Shown here one piece after another: positions 22,995-34,615 of a DNA stretch of 64,000 bases. The translations under genes were made by a program, and so were the position numbers. The first letter of the stretch is position 1, and every line of letters starts with the position of its first letter. The stretch is from Spizellomyces punctatus DAOM BR117 (lineage: Eukaryota > Chytridiomycota > Chytridiomycetes > Spizellomycetales > Spizellomycetaceae), in NCBI RefSeq assembly GCF_000182565.1, contig NW_015971542.1, positions 765,736 through 829,735 of the forward strand. Direction: 5' to 3'. Under the pieces are notes generated by a model that worked only from the letters and a program-made list of their open reading frames with translations, had not been told where the DNA came from and did no database searches.

Positions 22995-24060
22995 TCAAGG
23001 GCAATCCGGATCATCGTTCGTCATGAGCTTGGACCACTCTTTAAAGCCAACCACAAACATGACGAGGATCAATGGGAAGCTGCAAATCCCCATAACGGTT
23101 CTGACAATGGAACTGCTGATTGCGTCGACGGATGCGAGCTCCAAAACGAACCAAAGAAGCGTCAGGGCGATAAATACCCAACTCAGAATGGAAGTTCCCA
23201 GAGTGGTGCCATTCGAAAGACAAGTCCCACAACGTCCAGGTTCCGGCAGGGGCAAACCTTTGGGTTAAGAGTAACAGTTAGCGATAAACATCCACATAAC
23301 AACATGGCATTCTTGATTTGGTTCGGTCTCGTACCAGGTACATAGTGCGTAGGCGTCCGACAAGTATACGGGATAGGAACCGTAGTGAGGATTGTAGCTG
23401 CCAACAGCATCTACGCAAACCAAAGTCGATCGCAAGCACTACTGACAACGAGGACATCTGAACACTTACCAGGAAGGCATTGCGCAAAGCATCTGCAGCT
23501 TTGGCAAAACGGGGGGCCTGGGGGATTCATAGAATATGAGATGTCATTTCAAATGCACTATATGCCTCCATTTGGATGACAAGAACGCAATACGTACCCA
23601 TTCACCAGCCTCCTGAGCTGCCCGGAATTCCGCAGGAGGTGTCCCTAGCAATGGGAGAGTCTCTCCTCTTTCCACAGCTTCCCCCGCACGACGCTCTATG
23701 TAAGAGGCGACATAGCGTCCGAGCAGCGTCTATTGCATTGTGACAATCGAGTTAGGGTGTACTGCTTCCACCATTGCCAGGAAAAGTTTGGATCCTCACC
23801 AAACCCCAGAGCAAGAGAAGAGTCGTCACTAGGGGAAAGTATCCCAGCACAATTATGGTTAGGCTTTGATTTCCCAATGAAAGAGAGATAAAAAATGGAC
23901 ATGCACCTGCAATCCATTCTGATTTCGCATAATCATAACGGTCATAATATGGATGGGGAACAAAGAATCCAGACCGATTGGCATCCTTGTGGTGTTTGAG
24001 TAATCCGGCTTCGTCCCGGGTCACAAGGTTGGCGACAGTCCCAATGATATCGGCCGACAT
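22995..24060 (-). CDS. Orphan multi-pass membrane protein
   Basis: Five exons: 23800-24060, 23598-23729, 23470-23517, 23335-23410, 22995-23257, all joins in frame, 259 residues. At least four hydrophobic segments: FFISLSLGN...IIVLGYF about residues 54-85 (LVTTLLLLWGLTLLGRYV), MLLAATILTTVPI about 148-160, SILSWVFIALTLLWFVLELA about 196-215, and VMGICSFPLILVMFVVGF about 227-245. Between them are a charged cytosolic-type loop (ERRAGEAVERGETLP) and a Cys-containing loop (RCGTCLSNGTT) with an N-glycosylation site. No signal peptide and no known family. Divergent to the mitochondrial PPR gene. Confidence 0.6.
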
Positions 24061-24760
24061 GAAGACTCTGTGATTCTGTCAGTATCTTCGGCGTTCCGTC
24101 TGCTACAGAGAAGTCTAATTGGACAAGACGAAAAAAAGTTGGATAGAAAACTTCTTATCCGTTCAGCAGAGAATAACTCTGGTCGTGGGAAAAAGGTTTC
24201 AATACGAGTGTTGCGATGCGAGTTCATGTGAGTGCCCCAGCGACGTTGTTTACGTCAAAAGGGACCATACGGGGGGACGGGGGGCTTGCCTGCCTGCCAG
24301 CGTCCCTTTCAAAACATGATTTTTGAAGCCATTTAGGCCTTTCATACCATCGTTAAAGTAACCAGAATGAATCTGGTTTTCATCACAACTGCGGGAGCAT
24401 CGTTCCATAATCTTGTAATATTTTATTCCTTGTATCAGCGCAATCCATCAAAATTCTAAACTGTTCTTGTTTGCAAAAGCAAGGACGTTGAGCAAGTTTG
24501 AAACCTTTCCGCCTAGCACCGCTACATTCAAGAGCGAGTTGGAAAAACACAGCGACCATCTGGTTAATCAAATACTATGAGGTTTTGGGACATCCCGCAC
24601 CAGGTTGGATATCCAGCGAGAAAAGGAACTTGTAAGACTTGTCGAAGATCCAGACGATAGCATGACTGTGCCATTCACGAGTTAGATCGGGTTGTTGTCG
24701 GTCTCGCTCAACTCTTTGAAAAACATAAATGGTGAACAGCCTCCGCAGATCGAGCTTACG
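24061..24760. other. Divergent region, membrane protein / PPR gene
   Basis: 700 bases with no gene supported. G-rich run GGGGGGACGGGG near 24270. Confidence 0.4.
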
Positions 24761-27700
24761 ATGAGGACAATGCGTGGGTGTCGGGCATACCTGTCCGCAG
24801 GGGTTGTGGACGGGATTTCGCATGCGTCAACCGTGTCTTGCTCTTTTGCACAAAGGTTAAGACGACTCTTGCAAATTGCGTTAGCAGCGCTGATCTAACG
24901 AGTTCTAACCTATCCGGCTTTTATAGAAGGGGCTTGCATGCATCAGCTTCAAAAAGCGAGCGACATCTTGCAGAAAGTTTGTACATGTACACGCATAGGG
25001 TCGCAGGTCCAGGGAGGAAGTACTTTGTGCCACGCTTTCCATTGGCACATCCATTTTCGAAGCGGTTTTCTTCCGGTCCTTCTGAACCAGTTGAAATTTC
25101 CAGCGAACTTGTTCCCCAATTTCGTACTGCTTTGAAAGGATCGAATAATATGGAAGTGTGCTGGAAGCTCTTCCTGACTATCACTACCGCTGCAAGCACC
25201 CTCTCGGAGCTTACTCACGCTGATTACCGCCACTTACTTGTAAGGCTCCGCACATATGCTCACCGATCTAGACTGGAAAGACTTCGTCGCGTGTTGGACC
25301 AAATCCAGCTGGCAGGACTGCACCGGAGTGCTTTTGAATGGAATTCAGAGTTGGATGTTCTCGTCCACCATGGTCAATACGAGGAAGCTCGGGCAACTTA
25401 CGATAAAATGATTGAGGCGAACATCGAGCCAGATGTGGATACGTATAATATTATGACTCGCTGTGAGGCTACGGCTGCCAATCCTGATGCTGCCAAGCAC
25501 TGGATAAAAGAAATGAGGGCCAATGGTCACTCACCGCACATTATTGCCTATTCGAACTTGGCCAAAGCCTACATTGCTGCTGGCGACATCCATGGTATGA
25601 TGCAAGTGTTAGACTTGATGAAGGAGAATGGGCTTACTCCTGGGCCGGACACCTACCATATTCTCGTGCGATATTGTATAACAAAGGGGAATGCGGAAGG
25701 GGCGATGATGCTATTAGGAATGTTGGTGGCGGAGGGCCATGTGCCATCCGTGGAGCTTTATAGTAGCCTTCTATCCGTCTATGTGGATAACGCAGACATT
25801 GAAAGCACGGAGCGGATATGGAGAGGAATGGCAGATGTAGGAGTCAAGCCGGACACAGAGGCATACGAGGCATTATTGCGAGGTTACGTGGGACGGGAAG
25901 ATGAGATGAAAGTTCGGGAAATATTATCTCATATGTCATCCCATGGGATGGTGCTATCGCTCCAAGCCTACATATCACTAATGGAGATGTACGGAAAGCT
26001 GCAGAATAATGGGGAAATGCGGAAATGGTACAAAAAGATGCGAGCTGCTGGAATTGCGCCGAATATCAAAGTTCTCCAAGTTTTAGATCGCTATCATTAT
26101 GAGAGAAACGAATCAAAAGCGTTCGTCAGACTGCTCAAGGACATAGGGGATTCGCACATTGCTGGTACAGAGACCAGTGTGCGACAATTCATTCTCATGC
26201 GCCTTGACCGAGCAAGTGGTCGCAAAGATATTCGGTATGCTAAGTGGCTGTATGACATTGGCAAGAGATTGGGCTCTATGCCACCGGACCACATACACTT
26301 GAAAGTCGCGGAGAAGGCAGCCGCTGACGGACAGTACGATTTCGGGCTACGTTGTCTATCTGATATTCAGTTCCGAAAACGTCGAAATCAAATGTGTGAG
26401 GGTTACGATCGTGTCATGCGGCTACTGTTACCGGGACTCGAATTGGAGGATCGCATACGGCTGTTTGAGATTGGCATTTCTGTAGGAACCACTTTGTCGA
26501 TGAAATCGGAGGAACATATTCGACAAGTTCTTCATTCTGCCGCTCGCTATAGACAGTTGTTACCTGCCATACGTCGATACGTCCAGTCGTCTGGGGGCTT
26601 GCGACTGTCGAGGAATATGCGAACAATGGTCGCCGAAGCATTGCAGGAGCATGATATAGATGGGGCCGCTGACTTACTGGGTGAAATGGGACCCCGCTTT
26701 TTTCAAAGTGAAGGGGTGCCCCTTTTGAACGGAAAGCAGATTCTGCAGAAGTTGCTGGAGAGCGGGGACATGCAGAAGACCTTCGATTGGTCACAGCGGC
26801 TAGCTCCTTTTGGTATATACCTTACCACATGGCAGGCCAACAGACTCCTCGAATATCTTCTCGCTCATGGGCGTATTGATGATGTTAAGAGGTTAATGTT
26901 TAGGATGGACGAGGCAAGGAAATCCCACCAGATCGACGCTAGCCCAAACCAGATAACATACAACATCATCCTCAATGGTCTTGCAAGTCAGCATGATCAT
27001 AAGTTATTCAACAAGTATTGGGCCCAGCTACAACATGCGACACGTTCATCCCCCGACCAATTTTCGTACGCCGCGAGGATAAAGTTCAACCTAAATAATG
27101 ACGACATGCAAGCAGCCGAAAAGGATCTGAAACGTTTAGAAACGAAATTTGGTACTGTGGATATGCGGATCTGGACACTGTTTATATCGTACTACTTGAA
27201 ACGTGGCGATATTGCTGGAGCCAGAGCGATTTTCAGCAGGATCGAACGAAGGGGCCAGGCTCCTAACACGGTGATGTTTACGATGTTGTTGAACTTCCAC
27301 CTGAAGCGCGCAGAATTTGAACAATTAAACGCTATTGCAGTGGAGATGAACGAGAAGAACGTCAAACTGAACCAGGTTTCGTACACTGCTCTAATCAGCG
27401 CAGCAGCGAAGCAGGGTGATCCAGCACAAGCGCAGCGATTGCTCCTTAAGATGAAAGCTGAAGGGCTAAAACCTGACGTAATTAACTACACCGCGATGAT
27501 TGCAGCGTACGCAGCCGACAGAGATGCGGAGGGGGCTCGCACTGCATATCAACAACTCTTGGACGCTGGATTGACCCCTACAATGATGACTATGAACACG
27601 GTTTTATCTGCATCCGCACGAACTGGCGACGCTGCTCTCGTTCACTCCTTTCTAGTGCAGATGGAGCAACACGGCGTCACACCTGATAGCAGTACCTACG

Positions 27701-28779
27701 AGACCTTGTGGCAAGGTTACGCAGTCGCTGGTAATGTACCGGAAATGGAGAAGGCGCTCAACTCCTATCTGCGGATGGCGGGGCACGCGAAAGTGGATTT
27801 GGGTGTATTTAACAAGTTACTAAGAGGCCATGCACGGGCTGGAAATATCCCAGGTGCCCTCGAATGTCTCAAAGGGCTCTACGCAGCTGGCTGTACGCCA
27901 GATGCACGGACGTTCACGGCCATGATGGAGGTCTGCGCTCGTGGAGGGGACGTATTGGGAGTCGGCGAGTGGATTGGCAAAGCTGAAATGGCTGGGATAA
28001 AGCTCGACGCCAAGGCCATTGCAATCGTCGTGGACGGATTTATCAAAAGCGGCAACGTGGATGCAGCGTGGTCTGTGGTGAGACGAGTCACTACAGTCAA
28101 CCTTGATGCTGCCGTATTCCATCCTTTTGTGGATCTCTATGCGGGTCTTCAAGATGTGGCGAAAATGCATGAAGTCCTACAGGAAATGTACGAACATGGA
28201 GTTAAACCGAACGTAGTTACTTGGACATGTGTAATCAATGGCCTCTCAAAGGCGGGCCTCGCCAACCAAGGTGTGAAGATCTGGAGTGCGATGAGGACTG
28301 GCGGGGTTGTGACCCATGATACGCTTCAATGGAAAGTGGATCCTTTAGCGGATGAAGAGCTGCAAGCTGGCTGCGGTCCTTTGATCGCTGTCGTTTTTGA
28401 TGCATTCGGGTTCGGCGACATGGTAAAAGAAGCCAAGCGGTATTGGGCTCAATTGAAAAGCGAAGGCAAAGCCTTGAATGAAAATCATCTTGCCAGTTAC
28501 GTAGAGTGTCTCTCGCGGTGCGGCTTGGTCGATGAAGCTTATGATATTGTCGTGAAAGGCGACGGTCCACAGGCGGGAACGAAAACGTTTGGGACATTGT
28601 TGAGTATGCTGATGAGGGAGCAAAGATTAGATTGGGCTAGAGATGTTTTGAATCTTATTGAGCATCAAGGCGTGTGGGTAATGGATGCTGTAAAAAGGAA
28701 GTATCCTGGGTTAGTGGAGGACATCCTCAGTGTGGAGGTGATTGAAAATGGCACTAGGACCCATTATTATCCGGATTAA
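24761..28779 (+). CDS. Mitochondrial pentatricopeptide repeat (PPR) protein, 1,315 aa
   Basis: Two exons: 24761-24855 and 24927-28779. Splicing joins MRTMRGCRAYLSAGVVDG and a second basic stretch (AQRRGLHASASKSER) into a credible mitochondrial presequence. PPR motifs are numerous: a first block at about residues 145-435 (such as DVDTYNIMTRCEATAANPDA and GPDTYHILVRYCITKGNAEG) and a second at about 675-1150 (such as NTVMFTMLLNFHLKRAEFEQ, NQVSYTALISAAAKQGDPAQ, DVINYTAMIAAYAADRDAEG, DSSTYETLWQGYAVAGNVPE). The middle has diverged repeats. PPR proteins bind single-stranded RNA, one base per repeat, and act in organelle RNA stability, processing or translation. Fungal PPR proteins are few and fast evolving, so the exact orthologue is not named. 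The long exon has no intron. Confidence 0.9.
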
Positions 28780-28848
28780 TCCAGTTAATCATATCGCATA
28801 ATCAGCACCCCCTCTATTGCTCAAAACGGTGTGGCAGGTATTGTAATG

Positions 28849-28866
28849 TTTTTTTTTTTTTTTTTT
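28849..28866 (+). repeat. Poly(dT) tract, 18 bases
   Basis: Uninterrupted run of 18 T. It ends 29 bases before a TATA box, the position expected of a nucleosome-excluding promoter tract. Confidence 0.85.
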
Positions 28867-28895
28867 AAACTGCGGTGAGGCGCATGCTGAAGGTC

Positions 28896-28902
28896 TATAA
28901 AA
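28896..28902 (+). promoter_or_regulatory. TATA box of small Cys-rich ORF
   Basis: TATAAAAGGGG, 89 bases before ATG 28992. The overlapping AGGGG matches the fungal stress-response element core. Confidence 0.5.
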
Positions 28903-28991
28903 GGGGACCTGCTCCCTCTTCCCTCTTGTTTCTTTACCCTCGACTCGAAGCATCTGCGCAACGCTCACGCAGCACTCTCAAGTCCATCATT

Positions 28992-29282
28992 ATGAGAATA
29001 CAGATGTGGTGGTGCCGAGGACCTCGCCCTCCCGACAAAAACAACATAACCCCTTGCAAATGCTGCTACTACTACATTGCTACGATCGCAGGTATGCATT
29101 ATCTTTGTATTTTCCCACGCGGATTATCCAGTCTAATTCCCATTACCTTAGTATCTGAACATCCTCCGACTAAAGAATTTCGGAATCAAGGGCTTAGTAG
29201 GATTTCTCTCGTGGTGGTGGGCTTAGTTGCCCGGTTAGAACCAACCGTTATCGCATGTGTAATTAGGCCTCGTGGTAGTTAG
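28992..29282 (+). CDS. Small ORF with Cys/Tyr-rich segment behind a strong TATA box (96 aa)
   Basis: Open frame of 96 codons starting MRIQMWWCRGPRPPDKNN with a KCCYYY cluster. A GTATGC donor at about 29092 and a CTTAG acceptor near 29152 would remove an in-frame segment, so a shorter spliced form of about 76 residues is possible. No signal peptide and no family. The downstream 29283-29480 is GT-rich without a gene. The promoter architecture (poly-T, TATA, CT-rich leader) suggests a real transcript. Whether it codes for protein or is a non-coding RNA is open. Confidence 0.3.
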   Translation: MRIQMWWCRGPRPPDKNNITPCKCCYYYIATIAGMHYLCIFPRGLSSLIPITLVSEHPPTKEFRNQGLSRISLVVVGLVARLEPTVIACVIRPRGS

Positions 29283-29606
29283 CTTTTCACGTACCCCAGT
29301 TCAACCCAGGCTGGAACCTGTAGCGAGTTAGGATAGGGGTGGGACTCGTTTGCAGGATAGGTTATGAAGGGTTGGACAGGCTGGCTAATTGTAAATTAGA
29401 ACCGGCTGTAGTGGGTTGGAGGGAGAATCTGTCCCTAGTGACATTTTCTACCACCTGCACCCTAAAAAAAAATACATGATCGACCACTGCTTACAAAACG
29501 AATGGATCGGCTGAAGCCACACTTGTCTGGATCTAGCCATTTGATCCTGATATGATCGGAAGTGCTGAGGTGATGCCAGGCGTTTGCCAGTCCTCATCTT
29601 GGCATA
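29283..29606. other. Gap before ACSF3
   Basis: About 320 bases, plus strand rich in GGTTAG-like and GGTTGG words, ending in an A-run at 29465. No gene seen. Confidence 0.35.
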
Positions 29607-32009
29607 ATGCTCCACATTGTGCCCCTCACAACGGCGGTACCGTCGACAGCTCGTCGTCTGTTCAGTCGACTACTTACAACGAGCGTCGCGGCCTCACAAC
29701 TACCTGCACTCAAATTGTTCAACAGTGCTGTGCGCCGTCAGCGCAAAACGGCAATAGTATCGCAAGGACAAGAGTACAGTTACGGACAGTTGTTGGAGGA
29801 TGCAGTGGCGTTGCGCAATCGAGTAGGACATGGGTATGTACCTTTGAAATCGTTCCGCGTATCCAAGATTTGGTAAAACTAAAAATACCTGCATATATGT
29901 CAGAAAAGAAATTGACCTGACATCTTCGCGACGCATAGCCTTCTTGTTTCCGCGAAGTTATGAATATGTTGTTGCACAGTGGGGAGTATGGAGTGCGGGA
30001 GCTGTCGCTGTGCCTTTATGTAGGTGACTGCATATCGATAACTTGCTCAAAAAAGTTTCCGGAGGACTAACATCGCCACAGGTACAAGTCATCCAGTTCC
30101 AGAACTCGATTACACTCTTACGGATGCGGAAGCTGATACAGTTATCTTTCATCCGTCATTTCGGAATCGAATTGAACCATTGCGGGAGAAGCTGAGATCG
30201 TTGAATTGGATTGAATTGGATGATATACCTGTACGCAACACCATTGACGATGTGGTCAGTATTGTCGCGCACAAAAGGGCGATGCTGGGCATACTGAATA
30301 AAGTACCATGATGTCAGGACAGCAATTTGACCAGGTCCCCTTCCTCAACTCAAATGGAGCTCTGATCATCTACACCAGCGGAACGACAGGTAGGTAGACG
30401 ACCTGCATTTTGCGGTCTGAACATGGTAAATAAAACAAGTTGCAAGGAAAACCAAAGGGTGTCCTAACGACTCATGCAAACATTGAGGCACAAGTTGAAT
30501 CACTCCTGGAGGCTTGGAAGTGGACTGAAGATGATAAAATTATCCATGTCTTGCCTTTGCATCATGTTCATGTGAGTAGTCCTCTTCAGCATGGGGGACT
30601 TCCTGAGTTTTTTTTAGCTTCTGTCCTCTGACTATTTTGATACGATACAGGGGCTTATCAACGTACGTGTAATCGCCGGTCGTTTGACAAACCATGGGGG
30701 GCTTTCCTAAACTTGACTGAATGAAGGTCTTGACTTGTGCTCTATGGGCCGGCGCTACTTGTGAATTCTTGGAGCCATTCAATGCAGACGCTACGTGGCA
30801 GCGTTGGATGTCTGAGAAGAAGGACCTATCGCTCTTTATGGCGGTCCCAACAATATACTGTACGCTGTGAACACTAGCTCATAATTCACAACATCACACC
30901 ATTAATACGTACGCTTCCAGCGAAGTTAGCGCACGCCTATCACTCCATGTCTCCTGAAGAACAAACTAAGGCAACAGAAGCCTGTCGTCCGTTCAGACTG
31001 ATGGTGAGCGGTTCCGCCGCCCTCCCTGAGACGGTTTTCGCGGAATGGGAGCGTATAAGCGGGCATCGGCTGTTGGAAAGGTATTATATGTCATCGTAGT
31101 AATGGCGTATTTTAGGGACGGAGAAAATGAACGCCAGTTTCAGATATGGTATGACGGAGATTGGAATGGCTCTTGGGAATCCTTATGAGGGTCCACGTAT
31201 ACCGGTGTGTGACGTGAAACGGTTGACAGTATTTTCAGAACTCATAGTATTTGCTTACATGAGCAAAAGGGAACTGTAGGCCGCCCGTTTCCGGGGGTGC
31301 AGGTTCGTATCGAGAACGAGCATGGACAGAACGTCGTTGACCAACCCGACGAGGCCGGAGAACTAGTCATTGGTGGACCACAGGTCTTTAAGGAGTATTG
31401 GAATAAGCCAGAAGCGACGCGCAAGGAGAAAGTGAACGGCTGGTAAGAACCATGACAAGTTGCACTGTCCATACTCCACACTCAACGATGATTTCTGGCC
31501 AGGTTTCGCACCGGCGACATTGTTTCGAGATCCCAAGATGGCGTGTTTAGAATACTAGGCCGGGCTAGTGTAGATATTATCAAGACAGGCGGCTATAAGG
31601 TATTTTGAAAACTGATGTGGTCGACATGTCATCAATCGACTGGTGCATAATCTGTTCCACAGGTCTCAGCCTTAGACATTGAACGAGAAATGCTTGAGCA
31701 TTCCGCCTTTCGAGATGTCGCCGTGGTGGGACTGCCTTCAGAAGAATGGGGTGAAGTCGTGGGAGCAATGGTTGTGCTTCGTCAGGTTCGTTCTACACGT
31801 CCCCTGCGCACAGCGGTATCAGCAGATGAGCATTATTGATTCTTTCTATTCTCGCACAGGGGCATACTATAGAGTTAAGCGATCTCCGCGAATTCCTCAA
31901 AGAACGGCTGGCTTCTTATAAAATTCCTAGGGTGCTCAAGGTGGTTGATGAACTGCCACGTAACGCGATGGGAAAAGTTAACAAGAAAGCTTTGAGGGCA
32001 TTGTTCTAG
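29607..32009 (+). CDS. ACSF3: Malonyl-/methylmalonyl-CoA synthetase, mitochondrial
   Basis: Thirteen exons: 29607-29833, 29904-30019, 30082-30258, 30318-30389, 30447-30571, 30651-30662, 30727-30859, 30921-31080, 31144-31204, 31270-31442, 31503-31599, 31663-31785, 31860-32009. Exon 6 has 12 bases (Gly-Leu-Ile-Asn). ACSF3 activates malonate and methylmalonate with CoA in mitochondria, feeding mitochondrial fatty acid synthesis. Seen: a basic N-terminus ([12 protein letters not shown]), the AMP-binding P-loop [58 protein letters not shown], and the ACSF3-specific [20 protein letters not shown], with the catalytic Lys in [13 protein letters not shown]. Complete, about 560 residues. Confidence 0.93.
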
Positions 32010-32247
32010 TGCAGCGCGCATTGTCCAGCTGATAATTAGCAGGAGTGACTGTATACCATAGCTGTCCTGTTGCTGTATCTAGGTCTTCTTGAGGCGGGGC
32101 GAGAGAATAATGACGAGGGTTTATTCGTTTGTTTTTAATGCTGACGGGATCTCGGAACTCAATGGTTTCGAACCGACTCCATCCACCACTCCATCCACCT
32201 TGCCAGCGGAGGTCGGCGAACTTCTATCTTGGCCGACTTGACGAAAA

Positions 32248-33516
<1,269 letters not shown>

Positions 33517-34615
33517 GGAAACGTCAAGATCTGCTGCAAATCATATTTATTCATCACTTTCTTACAATCTACCTTTACCTACAGTTTGTTTGTATTGCTT
33601 ACCTCACCAATGACACATGATTACGTGATAACTGCGCTGTTTTGATTGGCGTCACAAGTTGGTATCATGTGCCTTATCCATTGGCACTCCGCTCTTTAGC
33701 TTTCGCCTTCCCCCCGTGCGAGTTTTGTTGTGTGTTGGGCCCATCGATCCTTTTTTTTGCCCAAAGGTTTTTTTGGCTATTCCATGTTTACGGCAGGGCT
33801 TTCAACCCCGTCCGTCACACCTCCACAAACACCCCCCAAACAGTCCCACGTTGCAACTCGTTTGGCCATCATCCGAACATCCAATCGTCGTTGGCATCTC
33901 CACAACAAGAACCAACTGACCTGCAGCTGTTTTCACTAGTCTATTCTTTTTTGCTTTTATTTTCCTCTAGCCTACTTTTCCTCCATCTCGTTTCTTTTTG
34001 CCTTACTTTTGAGACAACGATTTGGGCGCTTATCACAGACGACAGGGGACAATCACGAGAACCTGGATCGCGAATTGGCTTTCTGTTGTGAATTATATCA
34101 CGCTACAATTCCTACGACGCTTTCTCCCTTTCTTTTCTCGACCTCCAGCGTTCTGTTTCCTTTAGCCTGTGCGCAGGGTGCACAAGGACGTTGATAGTAG
34201 AAGGATAAAAACTACCTTTCCCTCCTTTCTCAACTGTCCGCTTGAGGTTGATGATTATCTGATTCTCGCTGTAAAAGTGAAGCGGCAGAACTTGTGAATC
34301 GATTTTCATATTCTTTGAAGTGACTTGAACCTTGCCGTGCTTCCTTGTTTTGGTTGTGGTGCATTCTTCTACCACGCCAATTTTTTATTTTTGTCGAACG
34401 TTGCTGTAGCCAGGTGTGTAAGTCCGTGTACGTTTTTGTATCAGATTGTTTGGACAGCGTAGTCAGCTATATCTGAATGTTCAGTATATTTCGATATTCC
34501 CTACTACGCTTAAGCAAAAGCTTTGAAATTTACTGACTTCCCTTCATTGTCTATAGCGTTTCGTATAGGATAACTGTGTCGGCAAGTGCCTTCCATATAT
34601 TGTCGTTAACGTCGC
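33517..34615. other. Long promoter/leader region of the KCS1-like gene
   Basis: About 1.1 kb, strongly pyrimidine-rich on the plus strand between 33690 and 34160, with several short upstream frames (for example from 33642). No family features in these frames, so the stretch is best read as a long 5' UTR and promoter. Confidence 0.45.

Noticed and set aside
33642-34091. Plus-strand 149-codon frame upstream of KCS1
   Set aside because: Composition reflects a pyrimidine-rich leader (many Phe, Ser, Leu, Pro); no domain, no splice support.
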